In this document: positions 1-6,470 of the stretch, one piece after another
Position numbering within the stretch: position 1 is the first letter of the stretch
How the letters are laid out: each line of letters begins with the position of its first letter
From: Prosthecobacter sp.
GTDB taxonomy: Bacteria; Verrucomicrobiota; Verrucomicrobiia; Verrucomicrobiales; Verrucomicrobiaceae
Length of the DNA stretch: 6,530 nucleotides
Direction: 5' to 3'
Assembly (NCBI GenBank): GCA_025869455.1
Contig: JAOZVT010000718.1
Span: 1-6,530, forward strand
Notes under the pieces: model-generated
Told to the model about the DNA's origin: nothing
The model's input: only the letters and a program-made list of their open reading frames with translations
Databases searched by the model: none
Translations under genes and position numbers: made by a program

Positions 1-1941
1 GGCTTTGCCCAGAACATCGCCAGGGCCGCGACGTTTCAGATCTTCCTCAGAGATGCGGAATCCATCCGTCGTCTCCTCCATGATGGCCAGCCGTGACTTG
101 GCCTCCTCATCTTTGTCTTTCACAAAGAGCACGCAGTAGGAGGTGTGCTCGCCACGGCCAATGCGACCCCGCAGCTGATGCAGCTGGGCTAGTCCGAACC
201 TCTCCGCATTGTGAATGTACATCACGGTCGCATTGGGTACATCCACGCCTACTTCGATCACCGTGGTGGAAACAAGTACGTCCAGTTTGCCTGCGCGGAA
301 GTCCCGCATCACCAGATCTTTTTCTTCAGCACTTAGCTTGCCATGCAGGAGGCCTACCTGGAAGTGTGGCAAAAGTTTGCTCCATTCTTCATGCCCTTTT
401 TTAGCAGCTGTGGCATCCAGCTTTTCTGATTCTTCGATCAATGGGAAAACAAGGTACCCCTGCCGCCCTTCCTCCAGTTGTTCCTTGAGAAATTTGGCGG
501 CTTCAGCCTGTTTTTTGGACGAGCGTACTTTGGTGATGATCTTGCCTCGCTCCTTGGGGCGTTCATCGATGGTCGAGACATCCAGATCCCCATAAACCGT
601 GAGCGTCAGCGTGCGGGGAATCGGAGTGGCTGTCATCACCAGCACATCGGGCGTATTGCCTTTTTGGATCAAACGCGCCCGCTGAGCCACGCCGAACTTG
701 TGCTGCTCATCAATCACCACCAACCCCAGATTATGCACCAGCTCGGCATCATGCAGCAGGGCATGCGTGCCGATGACGATCTCTGGGCCTCGAACGGTTT
801 CCCGCGAGACGCGAGAAACAGCACGCGGGACGCGTGCGCTCCATAACTCGGTGCCGCCTTCTTCGGCGCGATTAGCGGTGCGGAGAGCTACGTTTAACCC
901 AAGCGGTTCCAGCCACTTGCGGGCGGTATTGAAATGCTGCTCCGCCAGGATTTGTGTCGGTGCCATCAGGGCCGCTTGCTTGCCAGACTCCACGGCCCCC
1001 AGCATGGCAGCAAAAGCCACCACCGTTTTGCCACTGCCCACATCGCCATGCAGCAGGCGATTCATGGGCGCATTGCTGGCCATGTCGCGCTGGATTTCTT
1101 CCAGAGATCGCTTCTGCGCCCCGGTCATCTGGAAGGGCAGCGAGGCTTCGAATTCTTTGGCCAAAGGACCCGCCACATGGGCATGACCGCCCGACTCCAG
1201 TACCGCACGACGACGGCGAACGACCCTGAGCTGGTAGCCATAAAATTCCTCCAAGGCCAGGTATCGCTGGGCCTTTTCCAAATCCTCCATCGTCTGCGTA
1301 AAGTGCACCGCTTTAATGGCTCGGGCGCGACTCCAGCCCGCAAACTCACCCTGCGGGCTGGGGGGCGGCAGGATATCCGTGGTGAAGTCATCTGCCAAAG
1401 CCTGCATGACATGCCACGTGGCTGTGCGCAGCGTCTTCTGGGTGACACCTGCTTTGAGGCGATAGACGGGAGTGATGCGTCCGCTGTGGATCGTGGCCGT
1501 TTCTTCATCATCTCCCAGCACTTCATACTCAGGATGGTCCATCAGGAGTCGCCCTTTGAACTCCTTCACTTTGCCATAAACGATCAGGGATTGCCCTTCG
1601 GCGATCGCGCGACTCATGAACGGCATGTTCCACCAGCGCAGCGTCAATAGTCCGCCCATGGCAGCTCCGCCGAGCGGCTCCACCTGCGCTTCAAACAAAC
1701 CGGCACCACGTCTAGCCCCGAAGTATTTGTTTCCCGTTTTCGTCACCTCCACCTGATAGCAGGCTGGGATTTCGCTGGGCTGAATGTTGGCACCTTCCAT
1801 GCGCCGCCGATCTTCATGACGAAAAGGTAGCCACCACAAGACATCCGATACCACATTCACCTGCTCTTTGGCCAAGGCCTTCACCATGCGTGTAGGCATG
1901 CCAGGGACATCAGAAAGCGGGGTGTCGAGGGCAATGGGCAT
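1..1941 (-). CDS. recG: ATP-dependent DNA helicase RecG (3' end beyond the left edge)
   Basis: RecG is a superfamily 2 double-stranded DNA translocase that regresses stalled replication forks and migrates branched recombination and R-loop structures. Reading leftward from 1941 the frame stays open for 647 codons to base 1. The N-terminal wedge region is complete: it has an L-x-D-V-P-G-M helix start and LPFRHEDRR at about 40-48. Helicase motifs follow: Walker A GDVGSGKT (299-306, Lys305), APTQILAEQH, GTHALL (391-396), DEQH (411-414), TATPIPRT (437-444), then in the second helicase lobe QLHQLRGRIGRG (586-597) and EEDLKRRGPGDVLGKA at the edge. E. coli RecG continues roughly 50-60 residues past this point, so only the C-terminal tail is missing. 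ATG 1941 is the only in-frame ATG after an in-frame stop at 2008-2010; no Shine-Dalgarno is visible. Residues 369-382 are encoded by a double hairpin and form an apparent insertion before GTHALL; all core motifs remain intact. The family call is very secure. Confidence 0.97.
   Translation of the reverse strand, partial: MPIALDTPLSDVPGMPTRMVKALAKEQVNVVSDVLWWLPFRHEDRRRMEGANIQPSEIPACYQVEVTKTGNKYFGARRGAGLFEAQVEPLGGAAMGGLLTLRWWNMPFMSRAIAEGQSLIVYGKVKEFKGRLLMDHPEYEVLGDDEETATIHSGRITPVYRLKAGVTQKTLRTATWHVMQALADDFTTDILPPPSPQGEFAGWSRARAIKAVHFTQTMEDLEKAQRYLALEEFYGYQLRVVRRRRAVLESGGHAHVAGPLAKEFEASLPFQMTGAQKRSLEEIQRDMASNAPMNRLLHGDVGSGKTVVAFAAMLGAVESGKQAALMAPTQILAEQHFNTARKWLEPLGLNVALRTANRAEEGGTELWSARVPRAVSRVSRETVRGPEIVIGTHALLHDAELVHNLGLVVIDEQHKFGVAQRARLIQKGNTPDVLVMTATPIPRTLTLTVYGDLDVSTIDERPKERGKIITKVRSSKKQAEAAKFLKEQLEEGRQGYLVFPLIEESEKLDATAAKKGHEEWSKLLPHFQVGLLHGKLSAEEKDLVMRDFRAGKLDVLVSTTVIEVGVDVPNATVMYIHNAERFGLAQLHQLRGRIGRGEHTSYCVLFVKDKDEEAKSRLAIMEETTDGFRISEEDLKRRGPGDVLGKA
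797..837. repeat. Tandem GC-rich hairpins (REP-like) inside recG
   Basis: Two palindromes lie side by side. Hairpin A has arms 797-806 and 810-819 around loop AGA, with 9 of 10 positions paired (mismatch 802/814). Hairpin B has arms 821-827 (GCACGCG) and 831-837 (CGCGTGC) around loop GGA, with 7 of 7 paired. Both contain the 11-bp core CGCG-RGA-CGCG, at 803-813 and 824-834, offset by exactly 21 bp. In the recG frame this gives a 7-residue imperfect repeat, ARVPRAV then SRVSRET (369-382). Aligned by eye with E. coli RecG, the stretch between the motif Ia region and GTHA is about 11 residues longer here. The structure is seen directly. Calling it a mobile or REP-type element is inference, because no second copy lies in this window. 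Confidence 0.7.
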
Positions 1942-2032
1942 GATGGAGGTCAGATGGTGGCGGCTGAAAAGATGGCTCGCCTTTCTGGTTAATCCTGAAA
2001 AACTTGTTTAGCCTCCCAAAAATCATTTCGCT
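1942..2032. promoter_or_regulatory. Divergent intergenic region, recG / deacetylase
   Basis: These 91 bp separate the divergent recG and deacetylase starts and must hold at least the promoter for the rightward gene and probably the one for recG. The middle (about 1978-2030) is AT-richer than its surroundings. I found no convincing pair of -35 and -10 boxes on either strand, and no purine-rich Shine-Dalgarno in front of either ATG. On the minus strand a GGAGG sits near 2017, but an in-frame stop at 2008-2010 separates it from the recG start, so it cannot serve that start. The regulatory role is inferred from gene layout only. Confidence 0.35.
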
Positions 2033-2974
2033 ATGAAGACCGGCCTGCATCTCGCCCCCCGATATACCGATCATGATCCCGGACCCGGTCATCCTGAAAG
2101 CCCCGCTCGGTACACGGCCATCATGAATGCGCTGACCTCATCGGGGCTGCTGCCAAAATTAGCCGCCATCCCCAGTCGCGCGGCGGAGATCCCTGAGATC
2201 GAACTTTGCCATCCTCGCCATTACATCGAACTCGCGCGCGATGAAATCGCTGCGGGGTTGGATACGCTCAGTACGGGCGATACCCAAATCTGTGAAAAGA
2301 GCTATGAAGTGGCGACGCATGCCGTGGGTGCAGTGCTGAATGCCGTGGATGCTGTCATGACAGGGAAACTAACCCGCGCTTTTTGTGCCGTGCGTCCGCC
2401 GGGACATCACGCGCGTCCGTCCCAAGGCATGGGTTTTTGTCTCTTCAACAACATCGCCATCGGTGCCCGCCATGCGCAAAAAAAACATGATGCCGCCAAA
2501 GTGCTCATCGTGGATTGGGACGTGCATCATGGCAATGGCACCCAGGACATCTTCTATGAAGACGGCAGCGTCCTCTTTGCCAGCAGTCACCAGTCGCCCT
2601 GGTATCCTTTCACCGGTCATGCTGAGGAAACAGGTGGCGGGAAGGGAAAGGGCTGCACCCTGAACTTTCCCTTTGCCGCAGGCGCTGGAATCAAGGAAAT
2701 CGGAGCAGCCTTTCGGGATAAGCTCCTTCCCGAAATCGCGCGTTTCAAACCAGACCTCATCATGATCTCTGCCGGTTTTGACTCCCGCGTGGATGATCCT
2801 TTGGGGAACTTTAAACTCACCGATGCCGATTTCTCAGAACTGACCCACCTGCTCATGGCCGCTGCCGATGAACACTGCCAAGGCCGGCTTATCTCCGTAC
2901 TGGAAGGCGGCTACAATCTCAGCGGTTTAGCCAGCGCGGTGACCGCGCATGTAAATGCCTTGCTAGAAGATTAA
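2033..2974 (+). CDS. Class II histone-deacetylase-like zinc amidohydrolase
   Basis: A 313-residue single-domain enzyme of the arginase/deacetylase fold, the group that includes bacterial HDAC-like amidohydrolases, acetylpolyamine amidohydrolases and AcuC-like proteins. It should hydrolyse an acetyl-amide in the cytosol; the substrate cannot be read from sequence. The active-site series is complete: GHPESPARY (19-27), RPPGHHA (121-127) with the His125/His126 charge-relay pair, GFCLFNN (134-140), DWDVHHGNGTQ (161-171) giving zinc ligands Asp163 and His165, SAGFD (246-250) giving zinc ligand Asp250, and LEGGYN (290-295) with Tyr294 at the transition-state-stabilising position that is His in class IIa enzymes. 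There is no signal peptide or membrane segment. The size is close to the minimal catalytic domain. No Shine-Dalgarno precedes ATG 2033, but the conserved N-terminus begins right after it. bioA follows 62 bp downstream on the same strand. The fold and catalytic competence are secure; the biological role is unknown. Confidence 0.93.
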   Translation: MKTGLHLAPRYTDHDPGPGHPESPARYTAIMNALTSSGLLPKLAAIPSRAAEIPEIELCHPRHYIELARDEIAAGLDTLSTGDTQICEKSYEVATHAVGAVLNAVDAVMTGKLTRAFCAVRPPGHHARPSQGMGFCLFNNIAIGARHAQKKHDAAKVLIVDWDVHHGNGTQDIFYEDGSVLFASSHQSPWYPFTGHAEETGGGKGKGCTLNFPFAAGAGIKEIGAAFRDKLLPEIARFKPDLIMISAGFDSRVDDPLGNFKLTDADFSELTHLLMAAADEHCQGRLISVLEGGYNLSGLASAVTAHVNALLED

Positions 2975-2991
2975 CGGCAGAGATTCATCGT

Positions 2992-2997
2992 GGAGAG
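2992..2997 (+). promoter_or_regulatory. Shine-Dalgarno-like GGAGAG before bioA
   Basis: GGAGAG is the only good purine-rich ribosome-binding candidate found before any of the four genes. It lies 3 nt before a GTG at 3001 that is in frame with bioA, and 39 nt before the in-frame ATG at 3037. An ATG at 2999 overlaps the GTG but is followed at once by TGA. The 3-nt spacing to GTG is short, and the 12 extra residues it would add (NCVLRAGYLTK after the start) do not resemble BioA N-termini. It may be a true signal for the longer start, or chance. Confidence 0.3.
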
Positions 2998-3036
2998 TAT
3001 GTGAACTGCGTGCTACGTGCTGGCTATCTCACGAAG

Positions 3037-4326
3037 ATGTCTGCTTCCTCCATGACCTCCCTCCTTCAGACTGAAAAACGCCACCTTTGGCATCCGTTCA
3101 CGCCGATGCAGGCGTGGTGTGATGATGCGCATGACCCGATGATGTTGGTGTCGGGGCAGGGGTGTTACCTCACGGATCAGCAGGGTAACCAATACTTGGA
3201 CGGCAACAGCTCCATTTGGACGAACATTCATGGTCATAACCATCCCACGATCAATGCCGCGATTCGTGCGCAGTTGGATCAGGTGGCGCACACTTCCTTT
3301 TTGGGTTTTACCCATGAACCAGCCATTCAGCTTGGGCGGCAATTGGTGGACTTATTGCCAGGAGGCCCGCTGAGTCGGGTCTTCTTTTCGGACAATGGAT
3401 CGACGGCCATCGAATGCGCCATCCGCATGACCTTGCAGTATTGGAAGCAAAATGGTCATCCTGAGCGGGATACCATTCTGACTTTTGATCGGGCTTATCA
3501 TGGCGATACCTTGGGGGCGGCGAGTGTGGGGGGGATTCCCATTTTCAAAGGCAGTGGCAATGACTTTGGTTATCGGGTGCTGCGCATTGCCGATTTTACC
3601 GCGTTGCAGGCTTTGACAGAAGAAGAAATCTCACGTCTGGCAGGTGCCATCATTGAGCCTTTGATCCAAGGCAGCGCGGGCATGCGGCTGTGGCCCAAGG
3701 GGATGCTGCGGAGTCTCAGCGATTGGTGCAAGGCGCGTGATGTTTTGCTCATTCTGGATGAGGTCATGACGGGTTTTGGCCGCACAGGGAAAATGTTTGC
3801 CTGCCAGAATGAAGAGGTGGTGCCGGACTTTCTGTGCCTGGCCAAAGGCATCACGGGCGGCTATCTGCCGTTGGCAGCGACCATGACCACTGAGCGCGTA
3901 TTCGAAGGGTTTCTTGGCCCTGGCCGTGCCTTTTATTACGGCCATAGTTATACCGCCAATCAGCTAGGTTGTGCGGCAGCCTTGGGTAGCTTGCAGGTAT
4001 TTCGAGAGCAGCGCGTGATGGAGGCTTTGCCTGCCAAGATCAGTCACTTCACGGCTTTGTTAGACTCTTTGCGTGAACTCCCGGCAGTGATGGATATCCG
4101 CCAATGTGGGATGGTGGCAGGCGTTGAGATTGGACCTTTTGCACCGGAGCATTTGATGGGCGTGAAGACCTGTCTCGCCGCGCGTAAGCATGGTCTGCTG
4201 ACGCGTCCCGTGGTGGATACCATCGTGCTCATGCCACCGCTGGCGGTGACAGAAGCCGAGTTGACTCAGATGGTGGAAGCTCTGCGGCTGGTGATCCTCG
4301 AGATCACGCCAGGGCAGCCCGGATGA
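3037..4326 (+). CDS. bioA: 7,8-diaminopelargonate synthase, BioA/BioK-type aminotransferase
   Basis: A PLP-dependent class III aminotransferase that converts 7-keto-8-aminopelargonate to 7,8-diaminopelargonate in biotin synthesis. Numbering from ATG 3037 (429 aa): RHLWHPFTPM (15-24), SSIWTNIHGHNHP (58-70), phosphate-binding SDNGST (118-123), AYHGD (153-157), LDEVMTGFGRTGK (240-252) with Asp241 for the PLP ring nitrogen, AKGITGGYLP (269-278) with Schiff-base Lys270, GHSYTANQLGCA (302-313), and TRP with Arg390 for the substrate carboxylate. Several positions differ from E. coli BioA (HPY, SSWW, GPTFMGN, RPF) and match what I remember of the Bacillus subtilis lysine-using enzyme (PF, SSVW, GHSYTGNQLGCA, TRPL). 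The amino donor may therefore be lysine, not SAM; this is inference. Start options are GTG 3001, ATG 3037 and ATG 3052; the last gives an N-terminus of typical family length. No other bio gene is in the window. The 3' end overlaps the convergent peptidase by 23 bp. Confidence 0.93.
   Translation: MSASSMTSLLQTEKRHLWHPFTPMQAWCDDAHDPMMLVSGQGCYLTDQQGNQYLDGNSSIWTNIHGHNHPTINAAIRAQLDQVAHTSFLGFTHEPAIQLGRQLVDLLPGGPLSRVFFSDNGSTAIECAIRMTLQYWKQNGHPERDTILTFDRAYHGDTLGAASVGGIPIFKGSGNDFGYRVLRIADFTALQALTEEEISRLAGAIIEPLIQGSAGMRLWPKGMLRSLSDWCKARDVLLILDEVMTGFGRTGKMFACQNEEVVPDFLCLAKGITGGYLPLAATMTTERVFEGFLGPGRAFYYGHSYTANQLGCAAALGSLQVFREQRVMEALPAKISHFTALLDSLRELPAVMDIRQCGMVAGVEIGPFAPEHLMGVKTCLAARKHGLLTRPVVDTIVLMPPLAVTEAELTQMVEALRLVILEITPGQPG
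4291..4307. other. Inverted repeat at the convergent gene overlap
   Basis: GTGATC (4291-4296) and GATCAC (4302-4307) pair perfectly around a 5-nt loop. CTG (4288-4290) can pair with CAG (4310-4312) past a 2-nt bulge. The structure lies within the last codons of bioA and covers the peptidase stop codon (4304-4306). Its position, where both transcripts end, would suit a termination or RNA-stabilising hairpin. However, no T-tract follows on either strand and the stem is short, so it does not meet the usual intrinsic-terminator pattern and may be chance. Confidence 0.3.
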
Positions 4327-6418
4327 GCAGCGCCATAGGATCGGGATCGCGGCCCATGAAGTCACGGAACAGCTTGGCGGGGTCTTCGGAGTTGCCTTTG
4401 CTAAGGACCTTGTCTCGGAAGTCACGACCGACTTTGGGATTGAGGACGCCTTCATGCTGGAAGCGGGTGAAGGCATCCGCATCCAGAACTTCAGCCCATT
4501 TGTAGCTGTAATAGCCGGCGGCATAACCCACAGGGCTGCTGAAGAGATGGCCAAAACGACGCGCCATGGACGGTGCTTCCGTTTTCAGTGGCATCAGGTA
4601 GGGCTTCAGCAATTGGCGTGAAAGCTGATCCAAGTCAGCATCCACATCCGTGGCGTGGTGCATGTGCAGCTCAAGGTCCAGCTTGCCCAGCGCTAGCTGG
4701 CGCACGATGTCACTGGCGCTGCGGTAGTTTTTGGCAGCGAGCACCTTTTTCAGCAGGCGTGCAGGAATGGCGTCCCCCGTTTCGTGATGTCGGGCAAAGA
4801 GGTCCAGGCTTTCACGTTCCCAGCAGAAGTTCTCCATGATCTGGGAGGGCAACTCCACAAAGTCCCAATAGACATTCACGCCATTGAGGGAAGGGATTTC
4901 GACATTGCCTAACAATTGATGCAATAAGTGGCCGAACTCATGGAAGACGGTGCAGACTTCATCATGGGTCAGCAAAGCGGGCTTGCTATCCACAGGAGGG
5001 GTCATGTTGCCACAGATAAGGCCCAGGTGCAGACGGCGATCACGTTCGCCACTCGGGGGGACTCCTGCTTTGAGGTAGTTCATCCAGGCACCGCCGCGTT
5101 TGGAGTCGCGTGGATGCCAATCTGCGTAAAAGGAACCGATGTGGACACCTTTTTCGTTACGCACTTCATAGAATTTGACATCAGAGTGCCAAACTTCGAC
5201 AGGGCCGAGTTCTCCCGGTTGGGTGCTGGCTGGGCCAGATTCGCCCGCAGGGAAATGCACCACGTCACGTCCGACGATGCGCAGATCAAAGACCATTTCA
5301 GCCAAGCGGAACATGCCGCTTAGGACTCGGTCTAACGGGAAGTAGGGGCGGAGTTCCTCTTCATCAAAGTCGTATTCAGCCTTGCGCTGTTTTTCGGCCC
5401 AATACCCGACTTCCCAGGGCTGCAAGAGATCGGCCGCTTGGCCGACGGCATCCGCACGGTATTCCTGAAGTTGGATCGTCTCGCGATCAAAGGCACCTTT
5501 GACCTTGGTGTGAAGATTCTCAATGAAGTTCAGAGCATTTTGGCCGGTTTTGGCCATGCGCTGTTGCAGCACATGATCCGCAAAGTTGGCCTTGCCCATG
5601 AGCTGGGCTTTTTCGTGACGCAGACGTAGGATTTTCCAGATCAGCTCCGTGTTGTCGTGTTCTCCGCCACGGCCAACGCTTGTGGAGCCTTCCCAGACGG
5701 CTTTGCGCAATGCTTCATCTTCAGCGTATTCCATGACGGGAATCATGGATGGAGCTTTGAGTGTGATGCGATACTGCGGTTCTTCGGGGGTGCCTAGGCC
5801 TTTGGCGACAGCTTCAGCACGGGCGGCTTCAATGGCGGAAGCGGGCATGCCTTTGAGACGTGCCGCATCCGTGATGATGAACTCCCATTTGTTGGTCGAA
5901 TCCAGGACGTTTTCAGAGTACTTCTGAGTGGCCTGAGAGAGTTCAGATTCCAGCTCTTCCAGACGTTTCTTTTTCTCCGTCGGCAAGTCGGCACCAGCCT
6001 GGATGAAACTCTCCATGGTCTCCTTCAACGCACGTTTGTGTATGGGCGGCAGATCGCGGGCTTTTTCCGTCTTGCTGTAAGTTTCAATGAGGTCCCAGAG
6101 ATCTTCATTGAGGGGGATCTTTGCGTAAAAGGCACTCACCTGCGGCAGCATGGCATTGTAGGCCTCACGAAGTACAGGCGAGTTGCAGAGGGCATCCAGA
6201 TGCTGAACGAGACCCCAGGCTTCATTGAGACTGCGGGTGGACTCATCCAAAGCTAGGACCACGCTATCGAAGTCCATCTTGCCGCGATCTTGTTCGATCA
6301 GGTGATTGATATTGGTTTCAGCCTGCTCAATAGCCGTGCTGATGTCAGCCTGGATGCAAGCGGAGTCGAGAGAGGACCAGCGAATGTGAAAGTCCTGTGT
6401 GAGAAACGGTTGGGCCAT
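4304..6418 (-). CDS. M3-family zinc oligopeptidase (oligopeptidase A / PrlC type)
   Basis: A thimet-oligopeptidase-family metallopeptidase that cleaves short peptides in the cytosol; E. coli relatives are PrlC (about 680 aa) and Dcp. At 704 aa it is full length. The N-terminal half is helical (about 120-320), as expected for the cap that narrows access to the active site. The core contains GSFYADWHPRDSKRGGAWM (428-446), the zinc motif VFHEFGHLLH (491-500) with His493, Glu494 and His497, third ligand Glu522 in VELPSQIMENF (521-531), and the substrate-binding segment FGHLFSSPVGYAAGYYSYKW (622-641) with His624 and the Tyr cluster at 632-639. No signal peptide or membrane segment is seen. ATG 6418 gives a normal family N-terminus (the protein starts MAQPFL); no Shine-Dalgarno precedes it. 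A Gly/Pro-rich loop at 392-406 looks longer than in PrlC. The gene appears to be transcribed alone from a promoter just upstream. Family certain; PrlC versus Dcp subtype favours PrlC. Confidence 0.96.
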   Translation of the reverse strand: MAQPFLTQDFHIRWSSLDSACIQADISTAIEQAETNINHLIEQDRGKMDFDSVVLALDESTRSLNEAWGLVQHLDALCNSPVLREAYNAMLPQVSAFYAKIPLNEDLWDLIETYSKTEKARDLPPIHKRALKETMESFIQAGADLPTEKKKRLEELESELSQATQKYSENVLDSTNKWEFIITDAARLKGMPASAIEAARAEAVAKGLGTPEEPQYRITLKAPSMIPVMEYAEDEALRKAVWEGSTSVGRGGEHDNTELIWKILRLRHEKAQLMGKANFADHVLQQRMAKTGQNALNFIENLHTKVKGAFDRETIQLQEYRADAVGQAADLLQPWEVGYWAEKQRKAEYDFDEEELRPYFPLDRVLSGMFRLAEMVFDLRIVGRDVVHFPAGESGPASTQPGELGPVEVWHSDVKFYEVRNEKGVHIGSFYADWHPRDSKRGGAWMNYLKAGVPPSGERDRRLHLGLICGNMTPPVDSKPALLTHDEVCTVFHEFGHLLHQLLGNVEIPSLNGVNVYWDFVELPSQIMENFCWERESLDLFARHHETGDAIPARLLKKVLAAKNYRSASDIVRQLALGKLDLELHMHHATDVDADLDQLSRQLLKPYLMPLKTEAPSMARRFGHLFSSPVGYAAGYYSYKWAEVLDADAFTRFQHEGVLNPKVGRDFRDKVLSKGNSEDPAKLFRDFMGRDPDPMALLIRAALA

Positions 6419-6442
6419 AGGGGGTTCGGCAAAGAAATGCGG

Positions 6443-6470
6443 ATTATCGGCAGAGCGGCGGGCGTGGCAA
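6443..6470 (-). promoter_or_regulatory. Sigma70-type promoter candidate for the M3 oligopeptidase
   Basis: On the minus strand TTGCCA (6470-6465) and GATAAT (6448-6443) each match the bacterial -35 and -10 consensus at 5 of 6 positions, with a 16-nt spacer. Transcription would begin near 6436, giving a leader of only about 18 nt before ATG 6418 and no room for a long regulated leader. No operator-like inverted repeat is visible around it. The remaining sequence to the right edge (6471-6530) holds nothing I recognise. The box match is seen directly; promoter activity is inferred, and the consensus may differ in this phylum. Confidence 0.5.

Noticed and set aside
215..1229. Overlapping shorter plus-strand frames opposite recG
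   Set aside because: All lie antisense to conserved RecG motifs (TATP, DEQH, Walker A) and have low-complexity Ser/Arg/Cys-rich translations typical of shadow frames.
934..1650. Long plus-strand open frame (238 codons) opposite recG
   Set aside because: It lies wholly antisense to clear RecG helicase sequence, shows no recognisable domain, and has the shadow-like composition expected of a GC-rich coding strand read backwards.
1910..2092. Minus-strand 60-codon frame across the divergent gap
   Set aside because: It overlaps both the recG and deacetylase starts in the wrong frames, and its translation resembles no known protein.
2478..2485. Run of eight A in the deacetylase as a possible slippage or programmed frameshift site
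   Set aside because: The zero frame stays open and all catalytic motifs before and after the run are in one frame; shifted frames have no meaningful extension.
2975..3036. Possible terminator between deacetylase and bioA
   Set aside because: Only a weak CGTG/CACG pairing with a long loop is present and there is no T-tract.
4060..4554. Minus-strand 164-codon frame across the bioA and peptidase ends
   Set aside because: It is antisense to the conserved bioA C-terminus and out of frame within the well-supported M3 peptidase; a shadow of both.
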